Below are positions 42,753 through 50,551 of a stretch of 50,551 nt of DNA, piece by piece. Below the pieces are notes generated by a model. It saw nothing but the letters and a program-made list of their open reading frames with translations, had not been told where the DNA came from and did not search any database. This DNA comes from an uncultured Bacilli bacterium (GTDB taxonomy: Bacteria > Bacillota_I > Bacilli_A > RF39 > UBA660). The DNA lies in NCBI GenBank assembly GCA_934090935.1, contig CAKOKD010000008.1, forward strand, positions 1 through 50,551, given 5' to 3'. The position numbers were made by a program, and so were the translations under genes. Position 1 is the stretch's first letter; each line of letters starts with the position of its first letter.

Positions 42753-43481
42753 ATGTACTATTTTAATCGTGATGGTAAAATTATATCAACGAATGGATTT
42801 AAAAAATTTGATCATGGTAATTGCGCTGTGGTTTATAAAAAAGATGAAACAGTACTAAAGAAATATTATAAAGATACTGATGCAGAGTTTCGTTTATCTC
42901 CTTTTGTTTTCGATACTTTATCAAGTTATAAAAATGAACATCTTTTTGAAATATATGAAATCTATACAGGTGCGATTAACTATTTAAAATATTTAAAAGG
43001 AACTTCTCCCTTCTTTGTTGAAGTTTATACAACACCATTTTACTTAGAAGAAATTATTGATATCTTAAGTATTGATAAAGAATATCTATTAGAAAATTTT
43101 TTTGAAATAGAGGCTATGTTTAATGAACTTGCACCCTTAGGTATTGAAGTAAATGATTTAAAACGAACAAATTCAATTTTTCAAGATGATCGCATTATTA
43201 TTATTGATGTAGATTGTTTTAAAGAGTGTCATAAAAGCGTAAAAAAAATAGCTTCATATAATAAATTATGTTTATATGATTATTTTAGAGAAATATTTGT
43301 AACCACTTTGGAGTCTTTTTATCAGTATGATTTCAAGTTCTTAGATAGATATCTTTTAAGTGTATGTCATTGTTTGAGTGCTCAAAAAGATGTTTGTGTT
43401 ACCGATAATATAGCTAAATTATTAAAAAACGTGAAAAAACCAATTGATTTCGTTAAAAAATATTTAAAAGGAACTTGTTAA
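42753..43481 (+). CDS. Protein-kinase-like hypothetical protein
   Basis: The 242-residue protein is the third relative of the kinase-like pair at 3539/4242. It begins with a loop-like HGNCAVVYKKDETVLKKYY (the Lys pair in LKKYY is where the ATP-binding Lys sits). Near residues 135-160, VNDLKRTNSIF followed by IIIIDVDCF matches the HRDxKxxN...DFG arrangement, with Asp and Asn both kept. It is the best candidate of the three for real phosphotransfer activity. The substrate is unknown. GGAGGGG precedes the start. Confidence 0.75.
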   Translation: MYYFNRDGKIISTNGFKKFDHGNCAVVYKKDETVLKKYYKDTDAEFRLSPFVFDTLSSYKNEHLFEIYEIYTGAINYLKYLKGTSPFFVEVYTTPFYLEEIIDILSIDKEYLLENFFEIEAMFNELAPLGIEVNDLKRTNSIFQDDRIIIIDVDCFKECHKSVKKIASYNKLCLYDYFREIFVTTLESFYQYDFKFLDRYLLSVCHCLSAQKDVCVTDNIAKLLKNVKKPIDFVKKYLKGTC

Positions 43482-43493
43482 AAAGTTCTTTTT
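43469..43493 (+). terminator. Terminator
   Basis: GAACTT / AAGTTC stem (43471-43476, 43483-43488), then five T; overlaps the stop codon. Confidence 0.7.
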
Positions 43494-43521
43494 ATATTAT
43501 TATCTTGTTAAGAGGTGTTTT

Positions 43522-43977
43522 ATGGTTGATGATAAAAATAAATCTTTAAAATACTGTTGTTTAAAAGTGCATAGTTCTAAATTTGATATCGATCTTTATA
43601 TGGTTTCAAAGTGCTATGTATTAAACTTTCTTTATGAAGATAATCTGTATGAGGTGTTTTTACCATATGAAATAGCAGATGAAGATTTAGTTATCGTCAA
43701 TTCCGAATTTGATACGTATAACAGATGTTTAAAGTCTATGTATGTTGATAAAGTTTATGATGATGCCAATCTTTTAGATTTGAGAAATAAAGTAAAAGAA
43801 CTTAATAGTTCTGCGTTTGAAGGATACGTATTAATGCATTCTTCTTATGATAACTTTGATGATGATTATAATCATGTTCTTTCGATGTTTAATGAAGAGT
43901 TGAATAATCTTTCTTTGCTTGAATCAAAAATTTTTGAATTTGATCCGAAAGTTCCTTTGGAAACAAAAAATATTTAA
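43522..43977 (+). CDS. Hypothetical protein
   Basis: The 151-residue acidic protein has no signal or membrane segment and is not recognised. AAGAGGTG precedes the start. The next gene begins 28 bases on, so the two may be co-transcribed. Confidence 0.65.
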   Translation: MVDDKNKSLKYCCLKVHSSKFDIDLYMVSKCYVLNFLYEDNLYEVFLPYEIADEDLVIVNSEFDTYNRCLKSMYVDKVYDDANLLDLRNKVKELNSSAFEGYVLMHSSYDNFDDDYNHVLSMFNEELNNLSLLESKIFEFDPKVPLETKNI

Positions 43978-44005
43978 GATTTAGAAGAAGTAGGAGAGAG
44001 AATTT

Positions 44006-44638
44006 ATGATGGCTTTAAAAAATATAAAAAAAAATGAATTAGATGAAAGAATTGCTTATATTAGTAGTGGTAGTAAAGAATATTGTGAGTATTTAAAATC
44101 TTTACTGAATTTTGAAATTAGTGGTTTTCATGATGAAGAATATGAAAAAAGCGAATTATATTTTGACATTTTACAATATAATATATATTATGGAATAATA
44201 AAGATATATAAAGAGTTGGTTGAAAATTTTGATATTCAAGGTATGAGTGATAGAACGTCGTTTTCGTTTGATGAAATAAAAATATTTTTTAATAGACTAT
44301 ATCCTGAGGGAATAACTGGTAAACTGTTACCATTTCCAGCATTCTTTTTCTCTCGTATTAACGGAGAAATCGATTTAAGACTTTATGATGCTTATCATGA
44401 TCCAGATGATTTTTGTGGAAAACTTAGAGATAAAGATTTTAAAAATATTGCTTTTCATCAAGAAGTTTTAAATTATTTTAATGAAGCTTTTTTTGAACTA
44501 TTCAAAATAAAAAAACATAATTTTTATCTAGTGAAGTCATCATATTTCGATGAACGTGTTAGTGAACTTACTCAGTTACATAAATTGGATTTGTGTAAAA
44601 AAATAACTCTTGAAAGAGTTGTTCAAAGACTTGATTAG
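44006..44638 (+). CDS. Hypothetical protein
   Basis: The 210-residue cytoplasmic protein is rich in Phe, Tyr and charged residues (GKLLPFPAFFFSRINGEIDL in the middle) and is not recognised. GGAGAGAG precedes the start; a second ATG at 44009 is possible. It closes the group of unknown genes. Confidence 0.7.
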   Translation: MMALKNIKKNELDERIAYISSGSKEYCEYLKSLLNFEISGFHDEEYEKSELYFDILQYNIYYGIIKIYKELVENFDIQGMSDRTSFSFDEIKIFFNRLYPEGITGKLLPFPAFFFSRINGEIDLRLYDAYHDPDDFCGKLRDKDFKNIAFHQEVLNYFNEAFFELFKIKKHNFYLVKSSYFDERVSELTQLHKLDLCKKITLERVVQRLD

Positions 44639-44678
44639 GTTATATGTTGAAATGCTTATTATTCTTTGATTTTTAAAT

Positions 44679-44702
44679 CTACTTTATAGTAGTTTTTTTT
44701 TT
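44679..44702 (+). terminator. Terminator
   Basis: CTACT / AGTAG stem (44679-44683, 44688-44692), loop TTAT, then ten T. Confidence 0.88.
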
Positions 44703-44712
44703 AATAATCGTG

Positions 44713-44718
44713 TATAAT
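44713..44718 (+). promoter_or_regulatory. -10 box before the PfkB-like gene
   Basis: TATAAT, 23 bases before the start codon; no clear -35. Confidence 0.5.
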
Positions 44719-44741
44719 AACTTTAGAATAGGGATGATTAA

Positions 44742-45851
44742 ATGGAAATTATTATTATAGGAAAACCAGCGATAAATGTTTATATGCCTTTACAAGAATT
44801 TCCTAAAGAGGGGGAAGTATTTCATATTGAAAAAAAATATGAATCATTAGGTAATGTTGGAGCAACTTCTTCGTGTTTACTTGCTAGTTGGGGTGTAAAA
44901 AACCACTTCACAGGAGTTGTTGGTAATGATGCATATGCTGAGAAGATAAAAAACACTTTTCAAAATTATAAAGTTGATACAAGATATATGGAAACAAACT
45001 TTGAAAAAGGAACAGTTGTAAATTATATGATGTTGAACACTAAAACAGGAGTTACGACTAAAATACTTTATAATGATCCAGAAAATCAACTTGTAAAATA
45101 TAAATATGATTTTATACCTAATTTTGCTATTATTGATGGCACGGATTTAGCAGGTGCTTATGCATTATTAAACAACCAAGCCAACTGTGAGACTTTGTTT
45201 TATGCTCGTTTTGGGGATCGTGATACGATCAATCTCTCAAAGAGATGTTCTTATGTTGTTTGTACACAAACATTTGCAGAGATGATGAGTAAGGAACAAA
45301 TAGATGATACTCAAGCAAGCTGTATAAATCTATATCAAAAGTTGGTTGATGTTGCTGGTAAAAGCAACTATATCATTATTCTTAATAATCATAAAATTCT
45401 TTATTGTGTTGATGGTAAAGTGAAACTAGTTCCTGAGATGAAGATGGGAGTAAGCGATTATTCAAGCTTTGATTCTGTATTTGTTGGAGCGCTTAGTTTT
45501 GCTTTGATAAACAAAATCGATCTTGATGATGCGATTAAGTTTGCGGATACGGCTGCATCTATTTCACTTTCTAAAATCGGTGAGGTATCATCTATTCCTG
45601 ATGTTTTAACGGTTCTTGAAAACTCTGGATTGAAGGAGAAATTTGGTGTAGATGATGTTAAAAAGGTTGAAGTTGCTCCTGAAGTGATTGAACCAATTCA
45701 AGCCGAAAATGTTGAAAATAATATAAAAACTCCTGATGAATCTCTTAATAACTATCAAGATATAGCTTTTAAATCATCTTTAGATAATACCAATAAAGAT
45801 GTGCCTTCAAACGAAGAAAAACATGAAACAAATATTTTTGATAATCTATAA
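44742..45851 (+). CDS. PfkB-family carbohydrate kinase-like protein
   Basis: The 369-residue protein follows the ribokinase/PfkB fold: IIIIGKPAINVYMPL at the N-terminus, the substrate Gly-rich segment YESLGNVGATSSCLLASWG, and a C-terminal FDSVFVGALSFALINK. This last aligns with the ATP/anion-hole motif DTxGAGDxF; the catalytic Asp is kept but GAG is lost, so activity or substrate may be unusual. Residues after about 305 form an acidic, Asn-rich tail not typical of the family. It overlaps the Smr gene (TAATG) and lies upstream of obg. Confidence 0.75.
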   Translation: MEIIIIGKPAINVYMPLQEFPKEGEVFHIEKKYESLGNVGATSSCLLASWGVKNHFTGVVGNDAYAEKIKNTFQNYKVDTRYMETNFEKGTVVNYMMLNTKTGVTTKILYNDPENQLVKYKYDFIPNFAIIDGTDLAGAYALLNNQANCETLFYARFGDRDTINLSKRCSYVVCTQTFAEMMSKEQIDDTQASCINLYQKLVDVAGKSNYIIILNNHKILYCVDGKVKLVPEMKMGVSDYSSFDSVFVGALSFALINKIDLDDAIKFADTAASISLSKIGEVSSIPDVLTVLENSGLKEKFGVDDVKKVEVAPEVIEPIQAENVENNIKTPDESLNNYQDIAFKSSLDNTNKDVPSNEEKHETNIFDNL

Positions 45852-46123
45852 TGTATAAAAGAATTGATCCGTTTTTAAGTGTATTACCACAGTTAGATGT
45901 TCATGGATTTACTGATGATACTGTAATGACTGTGGTAAATGATTTTATTTATGAAAATTATAGATTGGGTAAGGAAAAGATTTGTGTTGTTCATGGAAAA
46001 GGTTATGGGGTTTTGAAAAGACGTATCCATAATGATTTAAAAAGGAATAAATATGTTAAAAATTTTTACTTGTATAATTTGAATATCGGTTGTACAATAA
46101 TTGAATTAAAAAGCGAGGTGTAG
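45851..46123 (+). CDS. Stand-alone Smr domain protein
   Basis: The 90-residue protein is a single Smr domain as found at the C-terminus of MutS2: LDVHGFTDDTV near residues 15-25 and the nuclease-type loop VVHGKGYGVLKRRI near 50-63. Such domains nick or bind DNA or RNA; stand-alone forms are linked to ribosome rescue and mRNA cleavage. It is translationally coupled to the PfkB-like gene and 2 bases ahead of obg. Confidence 0.85.
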   Translation: MYKRIDPFLSVLPQLDVHGFTDDTVMTVVNDFIYENYRLGKEKICVVHGKGYGVLKRRIHNDLKRNKYVKNFYLYNLNIGCTIIELKSEV

Positions 46124-46125
46124 AC

Positions 46126-47403
46126 ATGTTTCAGGATGAAGTTAGAATCAAAGTGACTGCTGGAAAAGGTGGAGATGGCTGTACTTCTTTTAGACGTGAA
46201 AAATTTGTAGAGATGGGCGGACCTAATGGTGGAAATGGTGGCAAGGGAGCTGACATTATTTTCAAGACAGATCTAGGTCTTAGAACTCTAATAGATCTAC
46301 ATATGATGAAACATATAAAAGGAGAAAAAGGAGTTAATGGTAAGGGTCAAAATCGAAATGGTTCAAATGCCGAAAATGTGGTTATAAAAATTCCTTTAGG
46401 TACAACTATTTATGATGATGAAAACGATATAGTGCTTGCAGACTTGACTAAGGAAAATGAAGAATATGTTGTTGCTCATGGTGGAAGAGGCGGAAGAGGA
46501 AATCGTGCATTCGCGACTCATGATAATCCAGCTCCTAATATGAGTGAATTAGGTGAACCAGGAGAAAACTTAATAGTTAGATGTGAACTTAAGGTCCTTG
46601 CTGATGTTGGTTTGGTTGGTCTTCCTAGCGTTGGGAAAAGCACTTTGATAAATGCAATCAGTAATTGTAATGCAAAAGTTGGAGCGTATCATTTCACAAC
46701 GTTAAGTCCAAATTTAGGTGTCGTTAAATCGAAAACGGATAAAACGTTTGTTGTTGCTGATCTTCCAGGTCTTATAAGTGGGGCTCATGCTGGTGTTGGT
46801 CTTGGCGATAAGTTTTTGCGACATGCGATGCGTACTAAAGTCCTTGCTCATGTTATCGATATGAGTGGATTTGAAGGAAGAGACCCAATCGATGATTATG
46901 AAACGATTTTAAAAGAAATTGAGATGTATGACGAGACATTAAAAAATAAACCAAGCATCATTATTGCAAATAAGATGGATCTTGATGCTTCTTCTGAAAA
47001 TTTAGCTCGTTTTAAGGAAAAGTATAAGGATAAAAAAATATTTGAAATAAGCGCTCTTAATAAAAATGGTTTAAGCGATTTAGTCGAGTATTTAGCGGAT
47101 TTAGTTTCTTCTTTAGATGATGTTGTTCTGTATAATGAAGAAAAATTACATGAAAGTCATGTTTTATATAAGTTTAAACATGAAAAACCATTTTCAATCA
47201 CAAAGGATGGAGATGTATGGGTTCTAAAAGGACATGATATAGAAAATTTATTTTATATGACTCGTTTTAATGAAGATGAATCGGTTGAAAGATTTGGACG
47301 TAAACTTCGTGGAATGGGAGTAGAAGATGAACTTGAACGAATGGGTGCTAAAAGAGGCGATGAGGTTCAAATATTGGATTACATATTTATATTTAAGGAT
47401 TGA
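46126..47403 (+). CDS. obg: GTPase Obg
   Basis: The 425-residue ribosome-associated GTPase has the Obg glycine-rich domain (1-157; GGDGCTSFRREKFVEMGGPN), the G domain (G1 GLPSVGKST near 165-173, DLPG, NKMD) and a C-terminal OCT domain. It acts in large-subunit assembly and stress control. GAGGTG precedes the start. It ends at a terminator. Confidence 0.97.
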   Translation: MFQDEVRIKVTAGKGGDGCTSFRREKFVEMGGPNGGNGGKGADIIFKTDLGLRTLIDLHMMKHIKGEKGVNGKGQNRNGSNAENVVIKIPLGTTIYDDENDIVLADLTKENEEYVVAHGGRGGRGNRAFATHDNPAPNMSELGEPGENLIVRCELKVLADVGLVGLPSVGKSTLINAISNCNAKVGAYHFTTLSPNLGVVKSKTDKTFVVADLPGLISGAHAGVGLGDKFLRHAMRTKVLAHVIDMSGFEGRDPIDDYETILKEIEMYDETLKNKPSIIIANKMDLDASSENLARFKEKYKDKKIFEISALNKNGLSDLVEYLADLVSSLDDVVLYNEEKLHESHVLYKFKHEKPFSITKDGDVWVLKGHDIENLFYMTRFNEDESVERFGRKLRGMGVEDELERMGAKRGDEVQILDYIFIFKD

Positions 47404-47492
47404 TTTTCTATAATAATCTTTGTTTTTTCTAAAAATATAAAAGAGAATAAAAATTAATAAAGTATAAAATTGTAAAGTAAATATAAAACATT

Positions 47493-47515
47493 AACACACT
47501 TTGTTGTGTTTTTTT
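47493..47515 (+). terminator. obg terminator
   Basis: AACACA / TGTGTT stem (47493-47498, 47505-47510), then a T run, about 90 bases after the obg stop. Confidence 0.75.
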
Positions 47516-47552
47516 ATGCCTTTTTTTATAATAAATTAAGGTAGGCGAAGTT

Positions 47553-49559
47553 ATGAAATTAACCGATAAAGAATTTAAAGAAGAAGAAAATAGACTTAAA
47601 AGTGTAGTCATGGAAATCGATAAACAACTTGAAAACGCTGGATCAGAGCTTTTCAGTGAAGAAGCGGATTTAAAAGAGTTTCAAAAGATGATGTGGGAGA
47701 GTTCTCAAGAGTTTGACTCAGGAGAAATGAATACTTTTATATATGATAATGAAGTCAAAATAAATACTTTAGAACGAAAGGCTGGACATTATCGTGTGCT
47801 TGATAAGGTGAGAAACAATCCTTATTTTGGTATGATACGTTTTAATGATGAAGATATATATATCGGTATAAAATCAGTAAAAAAAGATCTTTCTTATTTG
47901 GTATATGATTGGCGTGCTCCGATATGTAGTATGTTTTATGATTATGGAATTGGTAAATCCAGTTATGAAAGTCCTCAAGGAATTGAGGTAGGTAACATTA
48001 CTAGAAAAAGGCAATATAAAATTGAAAACGCGACTTTAAAATCTGTTTTTGACACTAATTTGAACATCGATGATGAAATGCTTCAAGAAGTTTTAAGTCA
48101 AACGTCAAGCGATAAGATGAAGGATATCGTAAATACTATACAAGTTGAACAAAACATGGTAATAAGGGATACAACTACTAAAAATATTATTGTTCAAGGT
48201 GTTGCTGGAAGCGGTAAAACAAGTGTGGCATTACATAGAATTGCCTATCTTCTATACAAGATGGAAAACTTAACAAGCAGCAATGTTTTAATTTTATCTC
48301 CAAATAATGTATTCACTGAATATATATCCGATGTTTTACCTTCTTTAGGAGAGAAAAATACACTTGAGTCAACTTACCATAAATTAATTTCCAAGTTTAT
48401 TTCAGAGTATGAAAGAGTAGAGTCTTATTCGTCTTTTGTTGAAAGATATTATAAAGAAACAAGACAGGATAATGAACTTATTAAATTTAAATTAAGCGAT
48501 GAAATAATTCCTCTAATCGAGGATTATTGTAAGTATTTCACTAAGGCAAGTAGATTCTTAGATGACTTAGAGTATAAGAAAAAAATAATACCTATGAGTG
48601 AACTTAATGAACTTTTATACAAAAGATATGATAATAAGCCTTTATTTGAAAGAGTTGAACTAATAGCTGAAAAAATAAATAATAGTTATTTTAAAGGAAC
48701 TAAAGGAGATTTAGTAAAAATTCGTTCAAGATTATTAAAAATTGCTAATTTTACAGGCGACATGAAAAAGATTTATAAAAATTTCTATTCTTCAGCGATA
48801 TTTTTAAATTCTTATAAAATGTCTTTTAGAGAAAATGAGCTTAAAAGAAATATTGATTCAAACGTTATAAATTATGATGATGCAACAATATTTATATATA
48901 TGAAATTCTTGCTTACTGGTTTTCCATATCAAGTTTATGTAAGAGAAGTTATCGTTGATGAAGCTCAAGATTATACCTATTTACAATATAAAATATTGCA
49001 TAAAATATTTAAAAATGCTGGATTTACGATACTGGGTGATGTTAATCAATCAGTTAATCCTTTTTATAAACATGGTTCTCTTGAGGAGTTAATTCCTATA
49101 TTTGATTCGAGAGAAACAAAATATGTTGAACTTAATAAAACTTATCGTTCATCACCAGAGATAATCGATTATGCAAATAAAGTTTTGAATTTAAATCAAA
49201 CATCGGCTATAAGGAAAGAAACTAATACACCAGTCATAATAAGAAGTATGAAAGACTTAAAATATATCGGCAAAGATATTGTATATTTGAAGAAAAAATA
49301 TAAAAGTATTGCAATTGTTACTAAAAGCATTGAAGAAGCTAAAATTCTTGTTGATGCTTTAAAAGATAGGTATGAAAAAATATCATTAATAGATATAAAT
49401 ACTGAAAAGTTTAATAAACAGCTTGTTGTTGCTCCGGCTTATGGCGTTAAAGGTCTTGAATTTGACTCCGTAATAATCATCAATAATTTTGATTATGATA
49501 AGTATCTTTATTATGTTGCTGTTACTAGATGTCAACATGAACTGATCGTATATCAATAG
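47553..49559 (+). CDS. helD: HelD-like UvrD-superfamily helicase
   Basis: The 668-residue superfamily 1 protein matches HelD, the RNA-polymerase recycling factor of Gram-positives. The N-terminal coiled coil (to about residue 80) would enter the polymerase secondary channel. The family segment LVYDWRAPICSMFYDY and Walker A GVAGSGKT (216-223) are present, as are VDEAQDY (Walker B, Asp469), LNKTYRSSPEIIDYA and the final VAVTRCQHEL. It is about 100 residues shorter than Bacillus HelD. It strips stalled polymerase from DNA using ATP. Confidence 0.9.
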   Translation: MKLTDKEFKEEENRLKSVVMEIDKQLENAGSELFSEEADLKEFQKMMWESSQEFDSGEMNTFIYDNEVKINTLERKAGHYRVLDKVRNNPYFGMIRFNDEDIYIGIKSVKKDLSYLVYDWRAPICSMFYDYGIGKSSYESPQGIEVGNITRKRQYKIENATLKSVFDTNLNIDDEMLQEVLSQTSSDKMKDIVNTIQVEQNMVIRDTTTKNIIVQGVAGSGKTSVALHRIAYLLYKMENLTSSNVLILSPNNVFTEYISDVLPSLGEKNTLESTYHKLISKFISEYERVESYSSFVERYYKETRQDNELIKFKLSDEIIPLIEDYCKYFTKASRFLDDLEYKKKIIPMSELNELLYKRYDNKPLFERVELIAEKINNSYFKGTKGDLVKIRSRLLKIANFTGDMKKIYKNFYSSAIFLNSYKMSFRENELKRNIDSNVINYDDATIFIYMKFLLTGFPYQVYVREVIVDEAQDYTYLQYKILHKIFKNAGFTILGDVNQSVNPFYKHGSLEELIPIFDSRETKYVELNKTYRSSPEIIDYANKVLNLNQTSAIRKETNTPVIIRSMKDLKYIGKDIVYLKKKYKSIAIVTKSIEEAKILVDALKDRYEKISLIDINTEKFNKQLVVAPAYGVKGLEFDSVIIINNFDYDKYLYYVAVTRCQHELIVYQ

Positions 49560-49623
49560 TTTTACTTTTCCTTGTTAAAGTTTTTGTTTATTGATATAAT
49601 AAAATACGTAAAGGAGAGATAAT

Positions 49624-49833
49624 ATGTTACATGATATTTTACTCGTGTTGCTTGGTCTTATTGTCGGGGCTGTTGTTGGTTTTTTCCTATCAAGACATTT
49701 TATGCAAAAGTATTTTAAAAAGAATCCACCAATCAATGAAAAGATGATTGAGACATTGATGACTAGTATGGGAAGAAAGCCTAATAGCAAACAAGTTAAA
49801 CAAGTGATGCAACAAATGAATAGGGTTAAGTAG
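49624..49833 (+). CDS. YneF/UPF0154 small membrane protein
   Basis: The 69-residue protein has one N-terminal transmembrane helix (LLVLLGLIVGAVVGFFLSRH) and the characteristic tail PPINEKMIETLMTSMGRKPN then KQVKQVMQQM. It is widespread in Firmicutes, function unknown. AAGGAGAG precedes the start. Confidence 0.9.
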   Translation: MLHDILLVLLGLIVGAVVGFFLSRHFMQKYFKKNPPINEKMIETLMTSMGRKPNSKQVKQVMQQMNRVK

Positions 49834-49836
49834 TTT

Positions 49837-50250
49837 ATGAAAATAGATTTGTTTAAATTAAATAATTTATCAGAAGTATGTGTTGATGGAGATGTAACAT
49901 TTGATGAATCTATTTGTAATAAAGCGGGTATTAGAAGAATAAACTCTTTACATGTATCGGGAACTATAAAAATCGATTATGATGATTTTTTAATAAGTGA
50001 TCTAGAAGTGACAGGAGAGTTTATATTACCTTGTGCGGTAAGTTTGGAAGATGTTTCTTATCCTATTGATGTAAAAATTGAAGAAAATATGGGAAAATTT
50101 GAAGATTTTTACAATAAAAACAAAAATACACTTGATATTTTGCCATTTATATGGGAAAATATTGTATCGGAAGTTCCCATACGTGTAGTTAAGGATGAAT
50201 ATAAAAATGTTCACCTTCAAGGTGATGGTTGGGAAGTTGTAAGCGATTAA
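49837..50250 (+). CDS. YceD-family protein (DUF177)
   Basis: The 137-residue protein has the layout of YceD, encoded before rpmF in most bacteria and linked to 23S rRNA and L32 levels. Landmarks are VSGTIKIDYDDFLISDLEVT in the middle and the closing GDGWEV. The usual Cys motif is reduced to a single Cys (FILPCAV). It begins 3 bases after yneF and 24 bases before rpmF. Confidence 0.85.
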   Translation: MKIDLFKLNNLSEVCVDGDVTFDESICNKAGIRRINSLHVSGTIKIDYDDFLISDLEVTGEFILPCAVSLEDVSYPIDVKIEENMGKFEDFYNKNKNTLDILPFIWENIVSEVPIRVVKDEYKNVHLQGDGWEVVSD

Positions 50251-50274
50251 TAATCGAAGGAAGGAGTGGAAATT

Positions 50275-50460
50275 ATGGCAGTTCCATTTAGAAGAACTAG
50301 TAAAACTAAAAAGAGAATGCGTCGTACTCATTTAAAGAAAGAATTACCTGGAGTAATTGCTTGTCCTAAATGTGGTGCTCCTATTAAAGCACATAGAGCA
50401 TGTACTAAATGTGGAAATTACAAAGGAAAAGAAGTAATTGAAACTAAGAATGAAGATTAG
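50275..50460 (+). CDS. rpmF: Ribosomal protein L32
   Basis: The 61-residue protein is the zinc-ribbon form of L32: MAVPFRRTSKTKKRMRRTH at the N-terminus, then CPKC and CTKC pairs. Start at 50275 is set by AAGGAAGGAGTGG and the universal MAVP beginning. The insertion element starts 22 bases after its stop. Confidence 0.97.
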   Translation: MAVPFRRTSKTKKRMRRTHLKKELPGVIACPKCGAPIKAHRACTKCGNYKGKEVIETKNED

Positions 50461-50481
50461 TAATTAAAGACTTAATGAACT

Positions 50482-50551
50482 TGTCAATAAAAAGTAGACA
50501 ATAAAAAGATATTTATTTAAACCCTAGTTGAGTTCTATACTCAATTGGGGT
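50482..50551 (-). mobile_element. IS3-family insertion sequence end (runs off the window)
   Basis: Plus-strand TGTCAATAAAAAGTAGACA at 50482-50500 looks like an IS3-type terminal inverted repeat with the TG/CA end outward. Just inside it on the minus strand is the 3' end of a transposase. The rest lies beyond 50551, so target duplication and intactness cannot be seen. Confidence 0.7.
50513..50551 (-). CDS. IS3-family transposase OrfB, C-terminal fragment
   Basis: Read on the minus strand the frame gives TPIEYRTQLGFK and a TAA stop at 50515-50513. This matches the usual OrfB ending of IS3/IS150-type transposases (L-S/T-P-V/I-E-Y-R). Only 12 codons are in the window. Confidence 0.7.
   Translation of the reverse strand, partial: TPIEYRTQLGFK

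Noticed and set aside
50521..50551. A 12-bp inverted repeat that looks like an rpmF terminator.
   Set aside because: The minus strand of the same bases encodes the conserved end of an IS3-type transposase (TPIEYRTQ), and the IS end lies between it and rpmF. The pairing includes G-U pairs and no T run can be seen within the window.

Overview
The window comes from a low-GC Gram-positive bacterium. It looks like an uncultured, probably gut-associated member of the Bacilli close to the Mollicutes/RF39-like lineages; that placement is inference from gene content, not a database result. The supporting signs are very AT-rich DNA, the murT-gatD, ftsA-ftsZ, rnc-smc and hrcA-grpE-dnaK-dnaJ blocks, an SMC protein shortened to 981 residues, and a SpoIIP-like protein. 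TGA is used as a stop (for example at the ends of the genes at 37590, 40764 and 46126), so this is the standard bacterial code and not the Mycoplasma code.

Layout. 1-1400: a surface protein gene behind a poly-G promoter. 1414-3448 (minus): gatD-murT for peptidoglycan amidation, with a GatD that lacks its catalytic residues. 3539-4967: two kinase-like proteins. 5031-7338: ftsA-ftsZ. 7397-8961: second poly-G surface gene. 9036-9289: tRNA Glu-Ile-Lys on minus. 9423-15266: a membrane protein, then an operon of a very large type IV prepilin-like protein, an arylsulfotransferase-like protein and a transglutaminase-like protein. 15334-17258 (minus): tRNA-Ser, a DHH phosphoesterase and an odd ZnuA-like lipoprotein. 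17363-23458: rnc, smc, a Pro-rich coiled-coil protein and a DUF1292-like protein. 23512-25032: small secreted proteins related to the surface family. 25157-26990: third poly-G surface gene. 27031-33475: CIRCE-controlled hrcA-grpE-dnaK-pepF-dnaJ. 33639-37500: a Crp/Fnr regulator divergent from nrdD-nrdG-dut across a perfect 24-bp palindrome. 37535-39722: fourth poly-G surface gene, glycine-rich. 39775-47403: unknown proteins, a SpoIIP-like amidase, tRNA-Arg, another kinase-like protein, a PfkB-like protein, an Smr protein and Obg. 47553-50460: HelD-like helicase, YneF, YceD and L32. From 50482 the end of an IS3-type element runs off the window.

The most striking system is the dispersed surface-protein family. 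Four genes (117, 7450, 25209, 37590) start with the same membrane-anchored module and follow an almost identical promoter in which a run of exactly eight G lies between the -35 and -10 regions. This is the classic arrangement of a slippage-controlled (phase-variable) promoter. The C-terminal parts are unrelated or highly diverged. Three of them end in C-type-lectin/formylglycine-enzyme-like or DUF6273-like domains, and their last 40-50 codons change base composition abruptly: poor in A, codons ending in T or C. That pattern fits variable regions of diversity-generating retroelements acting in trans. No reverse transcriptase or template repeat is present in this window, so that part is a hypothesis. 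Together these would give an on/off expression switch combined with hypervariable display domains on a shared scaffold.
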